Shown piece by piece: positions 1 through 7,498 of a DNA stretch of 64,000 nucleotides. Source of the DNA: Hyphomicrobiales bacterium 4NK60-0047b (lineage in GTDB: Bacteria > Pseudomonadota > Alphaproteobacteria > Rhizobiales > HXMU1428-3). Numbering within the stretch: the first letter of the stretch is position 1; each line of letters opens with the position of its first letter. The notes beneath the pieces are model-generated. The model was not told where the DNA came from, ran no database searches, and worked only from the letters and a program-made list of their open reading frames with translations. Location of the stretch: positions 1-64,000 of the forward strand of contig BAABWY010000007.1 in the NCBI GenBank assembly GCA_040367435.1. The letters run 5' to 3'. The position numbers and the translations under genes are program-made.

Positions 1-410
1 ATAAATACTTAGCTCATATATTTTCATAATTTTTAGACAAGGAAATACCCCAAAAATGGGAACTAGGTTTTACCAGAAACTTTGCAACAAGTACTGACCT
101 AGTCCCCGCATTTGGGGCAAGGTGTTTCCGGTAATGTACTTGTTGCGATGATAGAATATTTATAAATTTGAAAATATCAAATTTACTTGAAAATGAAGCT
201 TTAAAGCTCTTTCCTTTTTTTTACACTAAAAAATCAGCCTCATGCTGATTAGAAGACTGTTTTTTTTAGATATTAATAAATATTATAGAACAAAAAAGAT
301 TTTATAAATGTAATTTTAATTCCAATGCCATAATCCATAAAATGAGAAGTCTATCATGTCTTAGGTGATAATTCTTCAAGTCTTAAATCCCCATTAATTA
401 GCAACGTGTA
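1..410. other. AT-rich region without a recognised gene, left end of window
   Basis: No reading frame of useful length was seen here under the standard code or with TGA read as glycine. The stretch contains the inverted-repeat cluster at 41-146, listed separately, and long A/T runs. It lies directly upstream of two frames that need TGA read as glycine, so it probably belongs to the same foreign DNA segment. Confidence 0.5.
41..146. repeat. Inverted-repeat cluster (possible recombination site or structured element)
   Basis: GCAACAAGTAC at 84-94 is repeated exactly as its reverse complement at 136-146. Between and before these arms is a second imperfect pair: 41-69 (GGAAATACCCC then GGGAACTAGGT) and 96-129 (GACCTAGTCCCC then GGGGCAAGGTGTTTCC). 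A third pair is 71-80 (TACCAGAAAC) with 124-133 (GTTTCCGGTA), one mismatch. The pairs interleave rather than nest. Each half also contains a small CCC/GGG hairpin. It lies about 600 bp upstream of a serine recombinase gene, so an att-like or resolution site is one possibility. The function is not known. Confidence 0.5.
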
Positions 411-503
411 TTGCTTCCTTTAGTTTTGACCTTTCTTCAAAAACGAAGACAATGATTGTTTGTTCCTGTGAATAACTCTTCAGAGCGAATAAACAAGATT
501 TCT

Positions 504-704
504 ATGCAAAACTCTGCCGATTTTGATGTGACATCATTTTACTGAGAGACCATAAAACTGAAAGGGATTATTTTCACTATTGATAAAAATGGGTATGTCT
601 TTAGCGATGAACTCTGAGAGCTTTGACATCTCGAAGATTGCTTTGAAGAAGGTATGAATTTGCATAATCTATTTCAGGTTCTAGACAAGTTGGATATACC
701 ATAA
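504..704 (+). CDS. Small protein readable only with TGA = glycine (table 25)
   Basis: Starting at ATG 504 the frame runs to TAA 702-704 (66 aa) and contains TGA at 543, 615 and 624. It stays free of TAA and TAG upstream to a TAG at 399-401, so a longer version starting near TTG 411 (with one more TGA at 453) is possible. With TGA as glycine the protein reads MQNSADFDVTSFYGETIKLK and continues with an acidic, leucine-containing C-terminus ending LDKLDIP. I do not recognise the family. It ends 23 bp before the recombinase start and shares its apparent genetic code, so the two may be co-transcribed. Under the standard code it would be four fragments. The coding assignment rests on openness in very AT-rich DNA and is tentative. 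Confidence 0.45.
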
Positions 705-727
705 ATTTTATTTTCTATTTTTTTGTC

Positions 728-2506
728 ATGTTTGGATATAATAAAAACTGAATAAAACGAGTCTTCCTCTACCTGAGGCGTTCAAGTAAAGATGGTGCAG
801 ATAGACAAGTTCGCTCTATCGGTGACCAAGAAAAAGAATGCAGAGAACATGCTCAAAATTTAGGTTTAAAAATCGTTGAAACCATCATCGAAAAAGAGAG
901 TGCCTGGAAACCTCATCAAAGACCTCGATTTAAAAAATTACTCAAATACCTGTCTTACAAAACTCCCAATAAAAGAAGAGCAGATGGAATTCTCGCGCGG
1001 CATCCGAATAGACTTTCCAGAAATGCTCTTGAGGCTGGTATGATTGTTCAAATGCTTGATGATGAACTCATCAAAGATTTATTTTTTCCAGCATATAGTT
1101 TTCATAACGATACCTCCGGAAAAGAACATCTCACAATAGAGTTTGCCCGTGCAAAAGGATACACAGACCAGCTTTCAGAGGTTGTATCCAGAGGGATACG
1201 TAATCGTGAGTTGGAAGGAGCAATGACCTCACATGTAAAGTACGGGTATATGAAACGACGTGAGCATAAGAACCCGCAACTTTGCAGCCTGTTTCCTATA
1301 CCGCACCATCTACAATATCCTGTTGTCAAACGCATGTTTGAACTAGCACAGCTCTGAAAATCCACGAGAGAGATAGAACGTTTTCTTTTTGAAGAATTTC
1401 CAGAAATTACTCCACGCTTGAAAACCTCTGCTATTGATAAGAAACTGAGAGATAGTTTCTATGCTGGAAAATGGATCATAAAGTCTTGAGCAAAAAATGA
1501 AAGAATTATTGACCTTACCAAAGTTACCCTTCCTGATGGAACTCGCTTTGAGCCTATTGTCAATTCTAATGACTTTGAAAACATCCAAATCATTCGCAGT
1601 AACAATAGGAACTCTCTTTGATTTCGACCGAGGAAACGTATCAACCCTCTTGCTTGACTTCTGACTTGTTCTTCCTGTTGAAACCAACTCTACCCTGCCT
1701 ACAGAAAAATAAAAGTTGCAGGAGGACTGAAAGAAGAAAAATTAGGGTACGAATGTCAATGAAAACTCGAATGAAAAAAATGTCCGCAACCTAGAATAAG
1801 AGCTGATACCATTTTTGAACATATAACCACCTGACTAAAGGTGAGAAAACGCAATCTGACTAAAGCCAGATATCAAAAATATCTTTTAAGCCTCCATTTG
1901 TTTCTTAAGAAAAAGAAATCCTCTTCAAAAGAAGAAAAGAGCAGGACGAATACATCCCTTAGAAAGCTCGTTTCCGAAAAAAGAAACTTCATCCAACAAC
2001 GCGCGGATTTAATTAGTGCGGGCTGTTATGATGAACATTCCCAAGAACAGTTTGAATGACGTATCGCTGAGCTTGTTGCTGCTATTGATGGGCTAGAATA
2101 TCGTAAATCACAATTCTCTCAACAAACCGAAGAATGATTTATATGATTTCTTCGCTTTCTTGAACTCAAAGAAAACCTGCATCACTATTGGGTTTCTGCA
2201 GATTTAGCTCAGAAAGCAAAAATTTCGAAAATTATTCTCTTGAACCTTAAAATTGAAGGGAAAGAAGTGGCTATTTCAAGCTGGAAAAAGCCCTTCTCCG
2301 ATGACGAAGAAGGGCCTTGAAATGTATCTGGTGCGGCCTGATGTGAACGACTTGGACCCTATTTTGAAGAACTTTGGAAATGGTACTTTGCTCATAATAA
2401 TGGGAAAAACAAGATATCTCTTGAGCTACTAACTAGCGAGCTATCAGCTCAAATACAGCTCAACGTAACGCTTCTAAAAGATATAGCCAAATTCACTTGA
2501 ACCTAA
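728..2506 (+). CDS. Large serine recombinase (resolvase/invertase type) using UGA as glycine
   Basis: Reading TGA as glycine gives one uninterrupted 592-aa protein from ATG 728 to TAA 2504-2506. It contains 15 in-frame TGA codons: 749, 1355, 1487, 1619, 1655, 1679, 1760, 1772, 1832, 2057, 2135, 2144, 2318, 2339, 2498. The N-terminal catalytic domain has YLRRSSKDG, with Ser19 in the nucleophile position, followed by the RQVRSIGDQ and RHPNRLSRN motifs typical of serine recombinases. A recombinase domain follows, then a zinc ribbon with Cys314, Cys317, Cys343 and Cys352. The motif is L-A-[TGA]-L-L-T-C-S-S-C-[TGA], and family members have glycine at both TGA sites. Tryptophan is written TGG, which argues against TGA = Trp. 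The C-terminal third is basic and probably coiled-coil. Such enzymes integrate or excise mobile DNA. In a standard-code host it would be broken into fragments. No clear ribosome binding site precedes 728, so the start is less certain. Confidence 0.9.
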
Positions 2507-2610
2507 ATTCAATGAGAGAGTTTCTCTTATAAACTTTAACGCATAAATCCTTACAAAAATACAATCCTTCTCACACTTAGGTACTTTTTTCTTTCAATAT
2601 TATACAGTGA
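2507..2610. other. Junction between TGA-glycine DNA and standard-code DNA
   Basis: This 104-bp gap separates the recoded recombinase (ends TAA 2506) from the convergent 633-aa gene (ends 2611). About 1000 codons of the next three genes contain no in-frame TGA, against 15 in 592 codons of the recombinase. The change of genetic code therefore falls here. I see no direct repeat or insertion-sequence end at the boundary. Confidence 0.6.
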
Positions 2611-4512
2611 TTATTGTTTCATAAGAGAAGATAGTATACTAAGGACTAGCTTCCCGAGGATATATCTCTCAGACCTTGATGAGCTACCTTCCTCGTTCTT
2701 AGCTTTGATAAAACGAGTACTATGTACCTCCTCGAGAAGGCATCGCTTCCACATATAATCAATATTGATTTTTGGGATATCGAAAAGTTCACCAAGCGTA
2801 ACTCTTAATTCTTCGGGCACCTCAGTGAAATGTGTTGAACCAAGATACTCACCAACTAAGACAGCGGAATTCATGAAAAGTTGTTCCTGTTCTGCCGCTA
2901 TCGATGACAAATCATCAGTGTTACGAATACTAGCAGACATCATTGCAATCGCTTCGCATAACACATATTCATGTATTGTCGAAATTTTATTTTCTTTATT
3001 TGAATGAGTGACGAGCCGTAAAAGTGAGTTACTATTCACATCCTCACCAAACAATACGTTATTAGGTGCACCTAAATCAGTTATAAGCATCGCTATTGAA
3101 CGAGACAAAATTTCTTCACGGTTTATGTTTTGTGGCTCATTAGGTGTATTATTGGTATTTTTATTAACTGATAACGTAGGGCACAAGACAACGGAGAGAA
3201 TACGTTTTAATACCCTAACCTTACTTTCAAGAATATCTGACGCCATTAATCTTTCTGCAGATACTTTAAGTCGATTATCTACTTCAAAAGAATTATCATT
3301 AAATTTAATATTAAGAACATCGAAGTGACCTGAAGCAAGGTTAATTGCTTCCATAAAAGGGCGCAAACTTTTATGAGGTATGCAAATGTTAAAATCAGCA
3401 AACTTACGTTCGTATGTTTCACCATGGGCAGAACTCATATAGAAGCCAATCCAACGGACCGATTCAGCAAAGTTTTGCGTTCTTTCTATAAATACAGATG
3501 AATTGGAAACATCGATAACTTCGCTATCATGTTGAACACCTAAATAGGATTCAATCAAACTCATAACTTTATTAAATATGACTCTCTCACTCGTTGTTGA
3601 AACCGGGTTATAATGGCTGTCTGTAAAGACGCTATCTTTTTTAACAGCGCTATGAATGCTCAAAAGAGAAAGAATCTTGGCAAACTCTGACCGAACAGCA
3701 GGTGTGGTAAAAAATCTGTTTTCATGCGCTCTAACGACGTGATAATTTTCGGCACTAGGACTAATAAACTTAATAAGGGTTCGTACAGTGTCACTAAAAG
3801 CATAATCAGGAGATTGAGCTAGTAAAAAGGGGTCTACCGATGTACTGGTTTTGTGATCATCAATAATTTCTCTCAATGATCTAACAAAATTAATATGACC
3901 TAGGATGGATAATTCTTGGCCGTTTTTGTCATTAATAGTTAAATCTGTCAGTCTCCCTGATATATTATTAATACTTAATTCTAAACGCAAAAGTAATTCC
4001 AAAAACCAATCGACTTTCACATCGAAAAACAGTTTTAGCATCAAAGTAATTTTTATTATCAAATAATAACGATTAACGCTGGAAAATGAGCAATCACAGT
4101 TTGAAACGTGATATACATCAATCTCTTTGGAATTTATATAATCGGCATATAATAATGGATTGATGGCTGTAACATTAGGTTCGCCTCCATTATCGTCCTT
4201 GATTAGATAAAAATATAAAGCATTTAATTTATCATGCGATATATTGTACACTATGTAACCGTCTTCCCATTCGAAAACACAAATGTTGTAGTTTGGTAAA
4301 AAACCGTTTTTCTGGCGAAAAATATGTTTATTTATTGAGGCAGAAGATCCATGGTTCAGGAGGTAAAGGAGCTTGCTCTCACCCTTCGCAAGCCTACGCT
4401 TATCAAGCAGGTCAAGTTCAGCTTCATCTAAAAGATATTCATCAGAAGGATTGAATACCACGATATTCTTTTCTTGAGAAAAAGAAGCCATATCCATCAT
4501 TGATAAAACCAT
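2611..4512 (-). CDS. Unrecognised 633-aa protein, second gene of an island operon
   Basis: A long standard-code frame with a TAA stop and no in-frame TGA. The protein is mostly hydrophilic, with many Ser, Asn and Ile residues. It has no signal peptide and no clear transmembrane helix, though a hydrophobic patch lies near residues 155-180 (YYLIIKITLMLKLFF). I recognise no domain. Its ATG lies 3 bp after the stop of the upstream 219-aa gene, and its Shine-Dalgarno (AGGAGAG, 4520-4526 on the reverse strand) sits inside the end of that gene, so translation is probably coupled. Its position between a recombinase and an attachment-like site suggests cargo of a mobile island, possibly a defence or conflict system, but this is guesswork. 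Base composition is clearly more AT-rich than the chromosome to the right. Confidence 0.7.
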   Translation of the reverse strand: MVLSMMDMASFSQEKNIVVFNPSDEYLLDEAELDLLDKRRLAKGESKLLYLLNHGSSASINKHIFRQKNGFLPNYNICVFEWEDGYIVYNISHDKLNALYFYLIKDDNGGEPNVTAINPLLYADYINSKEIDVYHVSNCDCSFSSVNRYYLIIKITLMLKLFFDVKVDWFLELLLRLELSINNISGRLTDLTINDKNGQELSILGHINFVRSLREIIDDHKTSTSVDPFLLAQSPDYAFSDTVRTLIKFISPSAENYHVVRAHENRFFTTPAVRSEFAKILSLLSIHSAVKKDSVFTDSHYNPVSTTSERVIFNKVMSLIESYLGVQHDSEVIDVSNSSVFIERTQNFAESVRWIGFYMSSAHGETYERKFADFNICIPHKSLRPFMEAINLASGHFDVLNIKFNDNSFEVDNRLKVSAERLMASDILESKVRVLKRILSVVLCPTLSVNKNTNNTPNEPQNINREEILSRSIAMLITDLGAPNNVLFGEDVNSNSLLRLVTHSNKENKISTIHEYVLCEAIAMMSASIRNTDDLSSIAAEQEQLFMNSAVLVGEYLGSTHFTEVPEELRVTLGELFDIPKINIDYMWKRCLLEEVHSTRFIKAKNEEGSSSRSERYILGKLVLSILSSLMKQ

Positions 4513-4515
4513 AAT

Positions 4516-5175
4516 TTAACTCTCCTGGATTAAAATATCTGCATCCAACTGACACGGGTGGAACCACGATATATCAAACTCAATATCTGTATCCCCTTTT
4601 GGACAGGAGAAGATATAGTCGTGTTTATGTAATTTTTTTAGAAAATGTTGTGAATTGCTCCAACAATTAACGTCAGCTCTAAGAACCTGTTTATCGGGAT
4701 TAAAAGGACAGCCAGATCGCGCTCGTAAATCCATCAAGTCTTGGACAGGATTCCATGATTTCATCACCAGATTATCTCTTAATACATGTTCTGATGGTGA
4801 ATGAGGCGAAACAACGGCAAAAATTGTAACTTGGTCTGGATGACCTCCATCCAACAAAAATTGAAAAAGATGAATTTGGGCTAACATTTCTTGTAAACCC
4901 AAACCGTTCTTTACAATTCGCATTGTTCCTAGCTCTTGATATGAAAATCTATAATCTCCTTCATTAGAAAGATCATAGATCAGGCTACACCCGCAAACCT
5001 CTCCGCCATCTTCAACATACAAGGCCAACCCTTTATCGAAAGCCTTATCAACTTCTAATTCTAAACGTTGCCTAATTGCTGGATTGGGATTATCGGCTAG
5101 AAAGCTTTTTACTCGGCTTTTAGCTATATCTTTTTCATAACGGTCATAAGGATTAACACTTTTGAGCTTTAACAT
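4516..5175 (-). CDS. Possible GNAT-like protein, first gene of the island operon
   Basis: A 219-aa standard-code protein preceded by GAGGCGG seven bases before its ATG. The central part (roughly residues 50-150) resembles the layout of GNAT acetyltransferases: a strand with ALYVEDGGEVCGCSLIYDL, then QELGTMRIVKNGLGLQEML where a cofactor-binding loop and helix would be. This is a shape impression, not a firm family match. The C-terminal third has several Cys and His residues (CPFNP, CWSNSQHF, CPKGD, WFHPC) that could bind metal. It overlaps functionally with the 633-aa gene through coupled translation and is divergent from an HTH regulator. An acetyltransferase acting on a partner protein or tRNA would fit, but nothing here proves it. 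Confidence 0.6.
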   Translation of the reverse strand: MLKLKSVNPYDRYEKDIAKSRVKSFLADNPNPAIRQRLELEVDKAFDKGLALYVEDGGEVCGCSLIYDLSNEGDYRFSYQELGTMRIVKNGLGLQEMLAQIHLFQFLLDGGHPDQVTIFAVVSPHSPSEHVLRDNLVMKSWNPVQDLMDLRARSGCPFNPDKQVLRADVNCWSNSQHFLKKLHKHDYIFSCPKGDTDIEFDISWFHPCQLDADILIQES

Positions 5176-5255
5176 ACCGCCTCATATTCTTTATTTCTAG
5201 ACCTGCCCCCAAATAAATATACTTAAAGGTAACATACAGATCGCAAGAATGCAAT

Positions 5256-5317
5256 AATTTTGCATTTTGTATTTTTTATGCATTTTGCTTGACTTATGCA
5301 GGTTAATCAGATATTTT
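5256..5317 (+). promoter_or_regulatory. Sigma-70-like promoter with repeated operator candidate
   Basis: TTGACT at 5289-5294 and TATTTT at 5312-5317 are separated by 17 bp, giving a good -35/-10 pair for the regulator gene on the right. Just upstream, TGCATTTTG occurs at 5261-5269 and again at 5279-5287, 18 bp apart. A third related TGCA lies at 5298. The repeats lie between divergent genes and are good candidates for binding of the adjacent HTH protein, which would control both directions. Binding is inferred. Confidence 0.5.
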
Positions 5318-5330
5318 GTATTTCAGGTTG

Positions 5331-5825
5331 ATGCAGTATCTCCTTCCGCGAGATTCGATTATCGTTAGCCTAACACCCAACAAACGCTTCAAAATAACCT
5401 TTGCGTTTGTGACTAAAGAACTTACTCCTCTAGTCAACAATGACTGGATAAAATTTTCACACGACTTAACAAATACTCAGTCAAACACACTAGAGGCTTT
5501 ATCTAGGAGATTTAAAATGCCTAAATTAGCGCTGCATGATTTTATGAATCAAAGGATTTATATGCTTAAACAGCTACACAGTGTTCTAGACACTAGTGGT
5601 ATCGAGTCTCATGAACAATTCCGCGATATTATGAGTGCAACGTTCGATTTTTGTGGTTTGGAAATAAAATCTATAGCTGGGGATTTGGGTTACAACGTAT
5701 CATCAGTTCACAGGTGGGCTGCAGGAGTAACTACTCCCCATAAAAGCTTATGGCCACAGATAGCGCTATCTATTAAGAAAATTGCTCAGTCAGAAATTGA
5801 TATTATAAAAAGTAGTACTCATTAG
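5331..5825 (+). CDS. HTH (Cro/CI-like) transcriptional regulator of the island operon
   Basis: A 164-aa protein if read from ATG 5331. A TTG at 5316 is in frame but overlaps the -10 box of the best promoter, so 5331 is preferred, with a very short leader and weak ribosome site (TCAGG). The C-terminal 60 residues contain a helix-turn-helix: IKSIAGDLGYNVSSVHRW followed by PHKSLWPQIALSIKKIA. The N-terminal half is not recognised and may sense a ligand or mediate dimerisation. It is divergent from the 219/633-aa operon and faces the repeated TGCATTTTG motifs, so it probably regulates that operon. No in-frame TGA is present. Confidence 0.65.
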   Translation: MQYLLPRDSIIVSLTPNKRFKITFAFVTKELTPLVNNDWIKFSHDLTNTQSNTLEALSRRFKMPKLALHDFMNQRIYMLKQLHSVLDTSGIESHEQFRDIMSATFDFCGLEIKSIAGDLGYNVSSVHRWAAGVTTPHKSLWPQIALSIKKIAQSEIDIIKSSTH

Positions 5826-5867
5826 TACAATATTTTCACTTGAAAAATTACTGATACATGATGATGT

Positions 5868-5912
5868 CATTCCGCTTGAGAACTCAGTCAAATATGCGAG
5901 ACAAGCGGAATG
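5868..5912 (+). terminator. Inverted repeat after the regulator gene
   Basis: CATTCCGCTTG at 5868-5878 is exactly complementary to CAAGCGGAATG at 5902-5912, with a 23-base loop. It starts about 43 bp after the regulator stop. No T-run follows, so it may be a weak terminator or a protein binding site rather than a canonical terminator. Confidence 0.4.
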
Positions 5913-6287
5913 CTCATTGCATTTAATATCCGGAGACCATCGCTTGATGCGGTGGAAAAGCTATTTTAACAGTTTCTTTTATCTTGTTTAAATAAAGAAA
6001 TCTGTTCATAAAAAACAATCATTTTCTATGACTTTGTGCTAGAATTGATCTCTATTTAGGAGTTGAACTCGGTTCAATTATGCACAAAAAAGGATAGGTG
6101 CTATATATGGTGCTATCTTCTTGATTTGCTAAATCATTATCCATTTAATAACAATAACTTACAAACACAAGTCAAATCCTACCCCCGCAACCAACTGGCT
6201 AAGCCATTAGAACTATCTTTCATGCAAGAAACTCATAAGTAAAAAATTCTATTTTCTGATAGGATTTACTTGCAACTCATCTTTCTT
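5913..6287. other. Gene-free stretch containing a tRNA fragment
   Basis: No gene is visible between the regulator and the DUF2164 gene. The only feature recognised is the initiator-tRNA-like 3' fragment at 6174-6193, listed separately. No tRNA body precedes the fragment. Confidence 0.5.
6174..6193 (+). other. Initiator tRNA 3'-end fragment, probable attachment site
   Basis: AAATCCTACCCCCGCAACCA matches the T-arm end, acceptor stem and CCA of alphaproteobacterial tRNA-fMet as I remember it. The sequence before it does not form the rest of a tRNA. A lone 3' fragment like this is the usual mark left when an element integrates into a tRNA gene. The intact gene would then lie to the left, outside the window, with an island ending here. 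The change in base composition near this point agrees with that. Confidence 0.6.
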
Positions 6288-6524
6288 TTAGAGCTCATCA
6301 GACATATAGAATTCGGTATCTAAATCGTCCAACTTTTCACTCACGAATTTTCTCGCGTCTTGAATGGCCTGATTATATAAAGATGGACCAATTTCCTTGT
6401 GCATGAACTCCACTAACTCTTCAGCTCTGAATTCACTCAAATCCTCATCAAACTCAGACTTATAAAACCCAATTAGAGTTTCACAGATTGCAGATTTGCG
6501 ACTTTTTTCAAGTACGACCCTCAT
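6288..6524 (-). CDS. DUF2164 family protein
   Basis: A 78-aa soluble protein that matches the DUF2164 pattern along its whole length: a helical N-terminus, FYKSEFDEDLSEFRAEEL, then KEIGPSLYNQAIQDARKFV and an acidic EKLDDLDTEF tail. The family is small, widespread in bacteria and of unknown function. It is the first gene with chromosomal character right of the tRNA fragment and has no co-oriented partner. Length is normal for the family. Confidence 0.75.
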   Translation of the reverse strand: MRVVLEKSRKSAICETLIGFYKSEFDEDLSEFRAEELVEFMHKEIGPSLYNQAIQDARKFVSEKLDDLDTEFYMSDEL

Positions 6525-6927
6525 TAAATTTCATCTTTCTAAAAATAAATTATACAAACAATCATTACAAATGAATTGTAACCAGTGGTTGTGTAGTTTC
6601 TAAAGCTGCTTCTTTAACTAGCTTATTTTTTCATAACTTTTTGGCATTTTCACATATTTTACAGATCCAATTTTTTCCTCCAAACATTAAGCAAATGTAA
6701 ACAAAATTCTTTCTGAAATGTAAGGAATTCTAAACTTACTAATTTTTTATACCTTATGTTAACCCTTAGACGTGTACGTATATTCAGTGATCTGAATTAT
6801 TGGATTTACTATGACAATACTATGATAAAACTTCTTATCTAGGCGTTTATTGCAGTTTTACGACATTTTTTATAACAACATTTATTTGGCTAAAACCTTA
6901 CTATAGCGGAGTAGTTGAGGATATATT
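6525..6927. other. Intergenic region between DUF2164 and PAS genes
   Basis: About 400 bp of AT-rich DNA between divergent genes, presumably holding both promoters. I see no gene, RNA or strong repeat in it. Confidence 0.4.
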
Positions 6928-7476
6928 ATGAGCATAGATTCTTTCTTAACGGGCAATGAAGTCACTTTTCACGACGACGACATAATCGTTTCAAAAACAA
7001 ATTTAAAAGGGCATTTAACTTACGCCAATAAGTTGTTTTTAGAAATTGCCGGATACACCGAACAGGAAGTTATTGGTAAACCTCATAATATTATTCGTCA
7101 TCCTGACATGCCTCGGGTTATTTTTAAAATGCTTTGGGATACTGTACGTGACGGCAATGAAGTTTTTGCTTATGTTATTAATCGATGCAAAAACGGTGAC
7201 CATTACTGGGTTTATGCACACATCACTCCTAGCCGAGATATGAATGGGAAAATTACTGGCTATCACTCAAACCGCCGGGTCCCACAACTGGACATTTTAA
7301 ACCAAACAATCATTCCACTTTATAGGCAATTAAAACAAGCTGAAGACCTGGCTGATAGAAAGCAAGGACTATTGAACTCAGAAAACCTTATGAGCGGTTA
7401 TCTAGCGGATCAACAACTTGCTTATGATGAGTTCATAATGACTGTTGGACAAAATCAACGCCGCGGGTATCGGTAA
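6928..7476 (+). CDS. Aer-type PAS domain sensor protein
   Basis: A 182-aa cytoplasmic protein. Residues about 18-115 form a PAS domain close to that of the aerotaxis receptor Aer: TNLKGHLTYANKLFLEIAGY, then the RHPDMPRVIFKMLWDT segment and NRCKNGDHYWVYAHITP. In Aer this domain binds FAD and reports redox state or oxygen. The rest (about 120-182) is helical and lacks a membrane segment or signalling domain. It is followed 22 bp later by a methyl-accepting protein that has the HAMP and signalling parts but no sensor. The two together look like an Aer receptor split over two genes. FAD binding is inferred. Confidence 0.8.
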   Translation: MSIDSFLTGNEVTFHDDDIIVSKTNLKGHLTYANKLFLEIAGYTEQEVIGKPHNIIRHPDMPRVIFKMLWDTVRDGNEVFAYVINRCKNGDHYWVYAHITPSRDMNGKITGYHSNRRVPQLDILNQTIIPLYRQLKQAEDLADRKQGLLNSENLMSGYLADQQLAYDEFIMTVGQNQRRGYR

Positions 7477-7498
7477 TCTTCAAATTTTTGTATGAATC

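Noticed and set aside
1040-1357. Separate 105-aa standard-code gene
   Set aside because: It is one fragment of the recoded recombinase between TGA codons. Reading TGA as glycine extends it in frame both ways to a complete enzyme.
1343-1687. Leftward 114-aa frame
   Set aside because: A shadow on the opposite strand of the recoded recombinase, with no plausible protein features.
728-2506. Recombinase as an ordinary pseudogene with 15 stop mutations, or TGA = Trp code
   Set aside because: All interruptions are TGA, none TAA or TAG and no frameshift, which decay would not give. TGA falls on conserved glycines and Trp is written TGG.
6060-6193. Complete tRNA gene ending at 6193
   Set aside because: Only the last 20 bases look like a tRNA. 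The upstream 100 bases do not form D- or anticodon arms.
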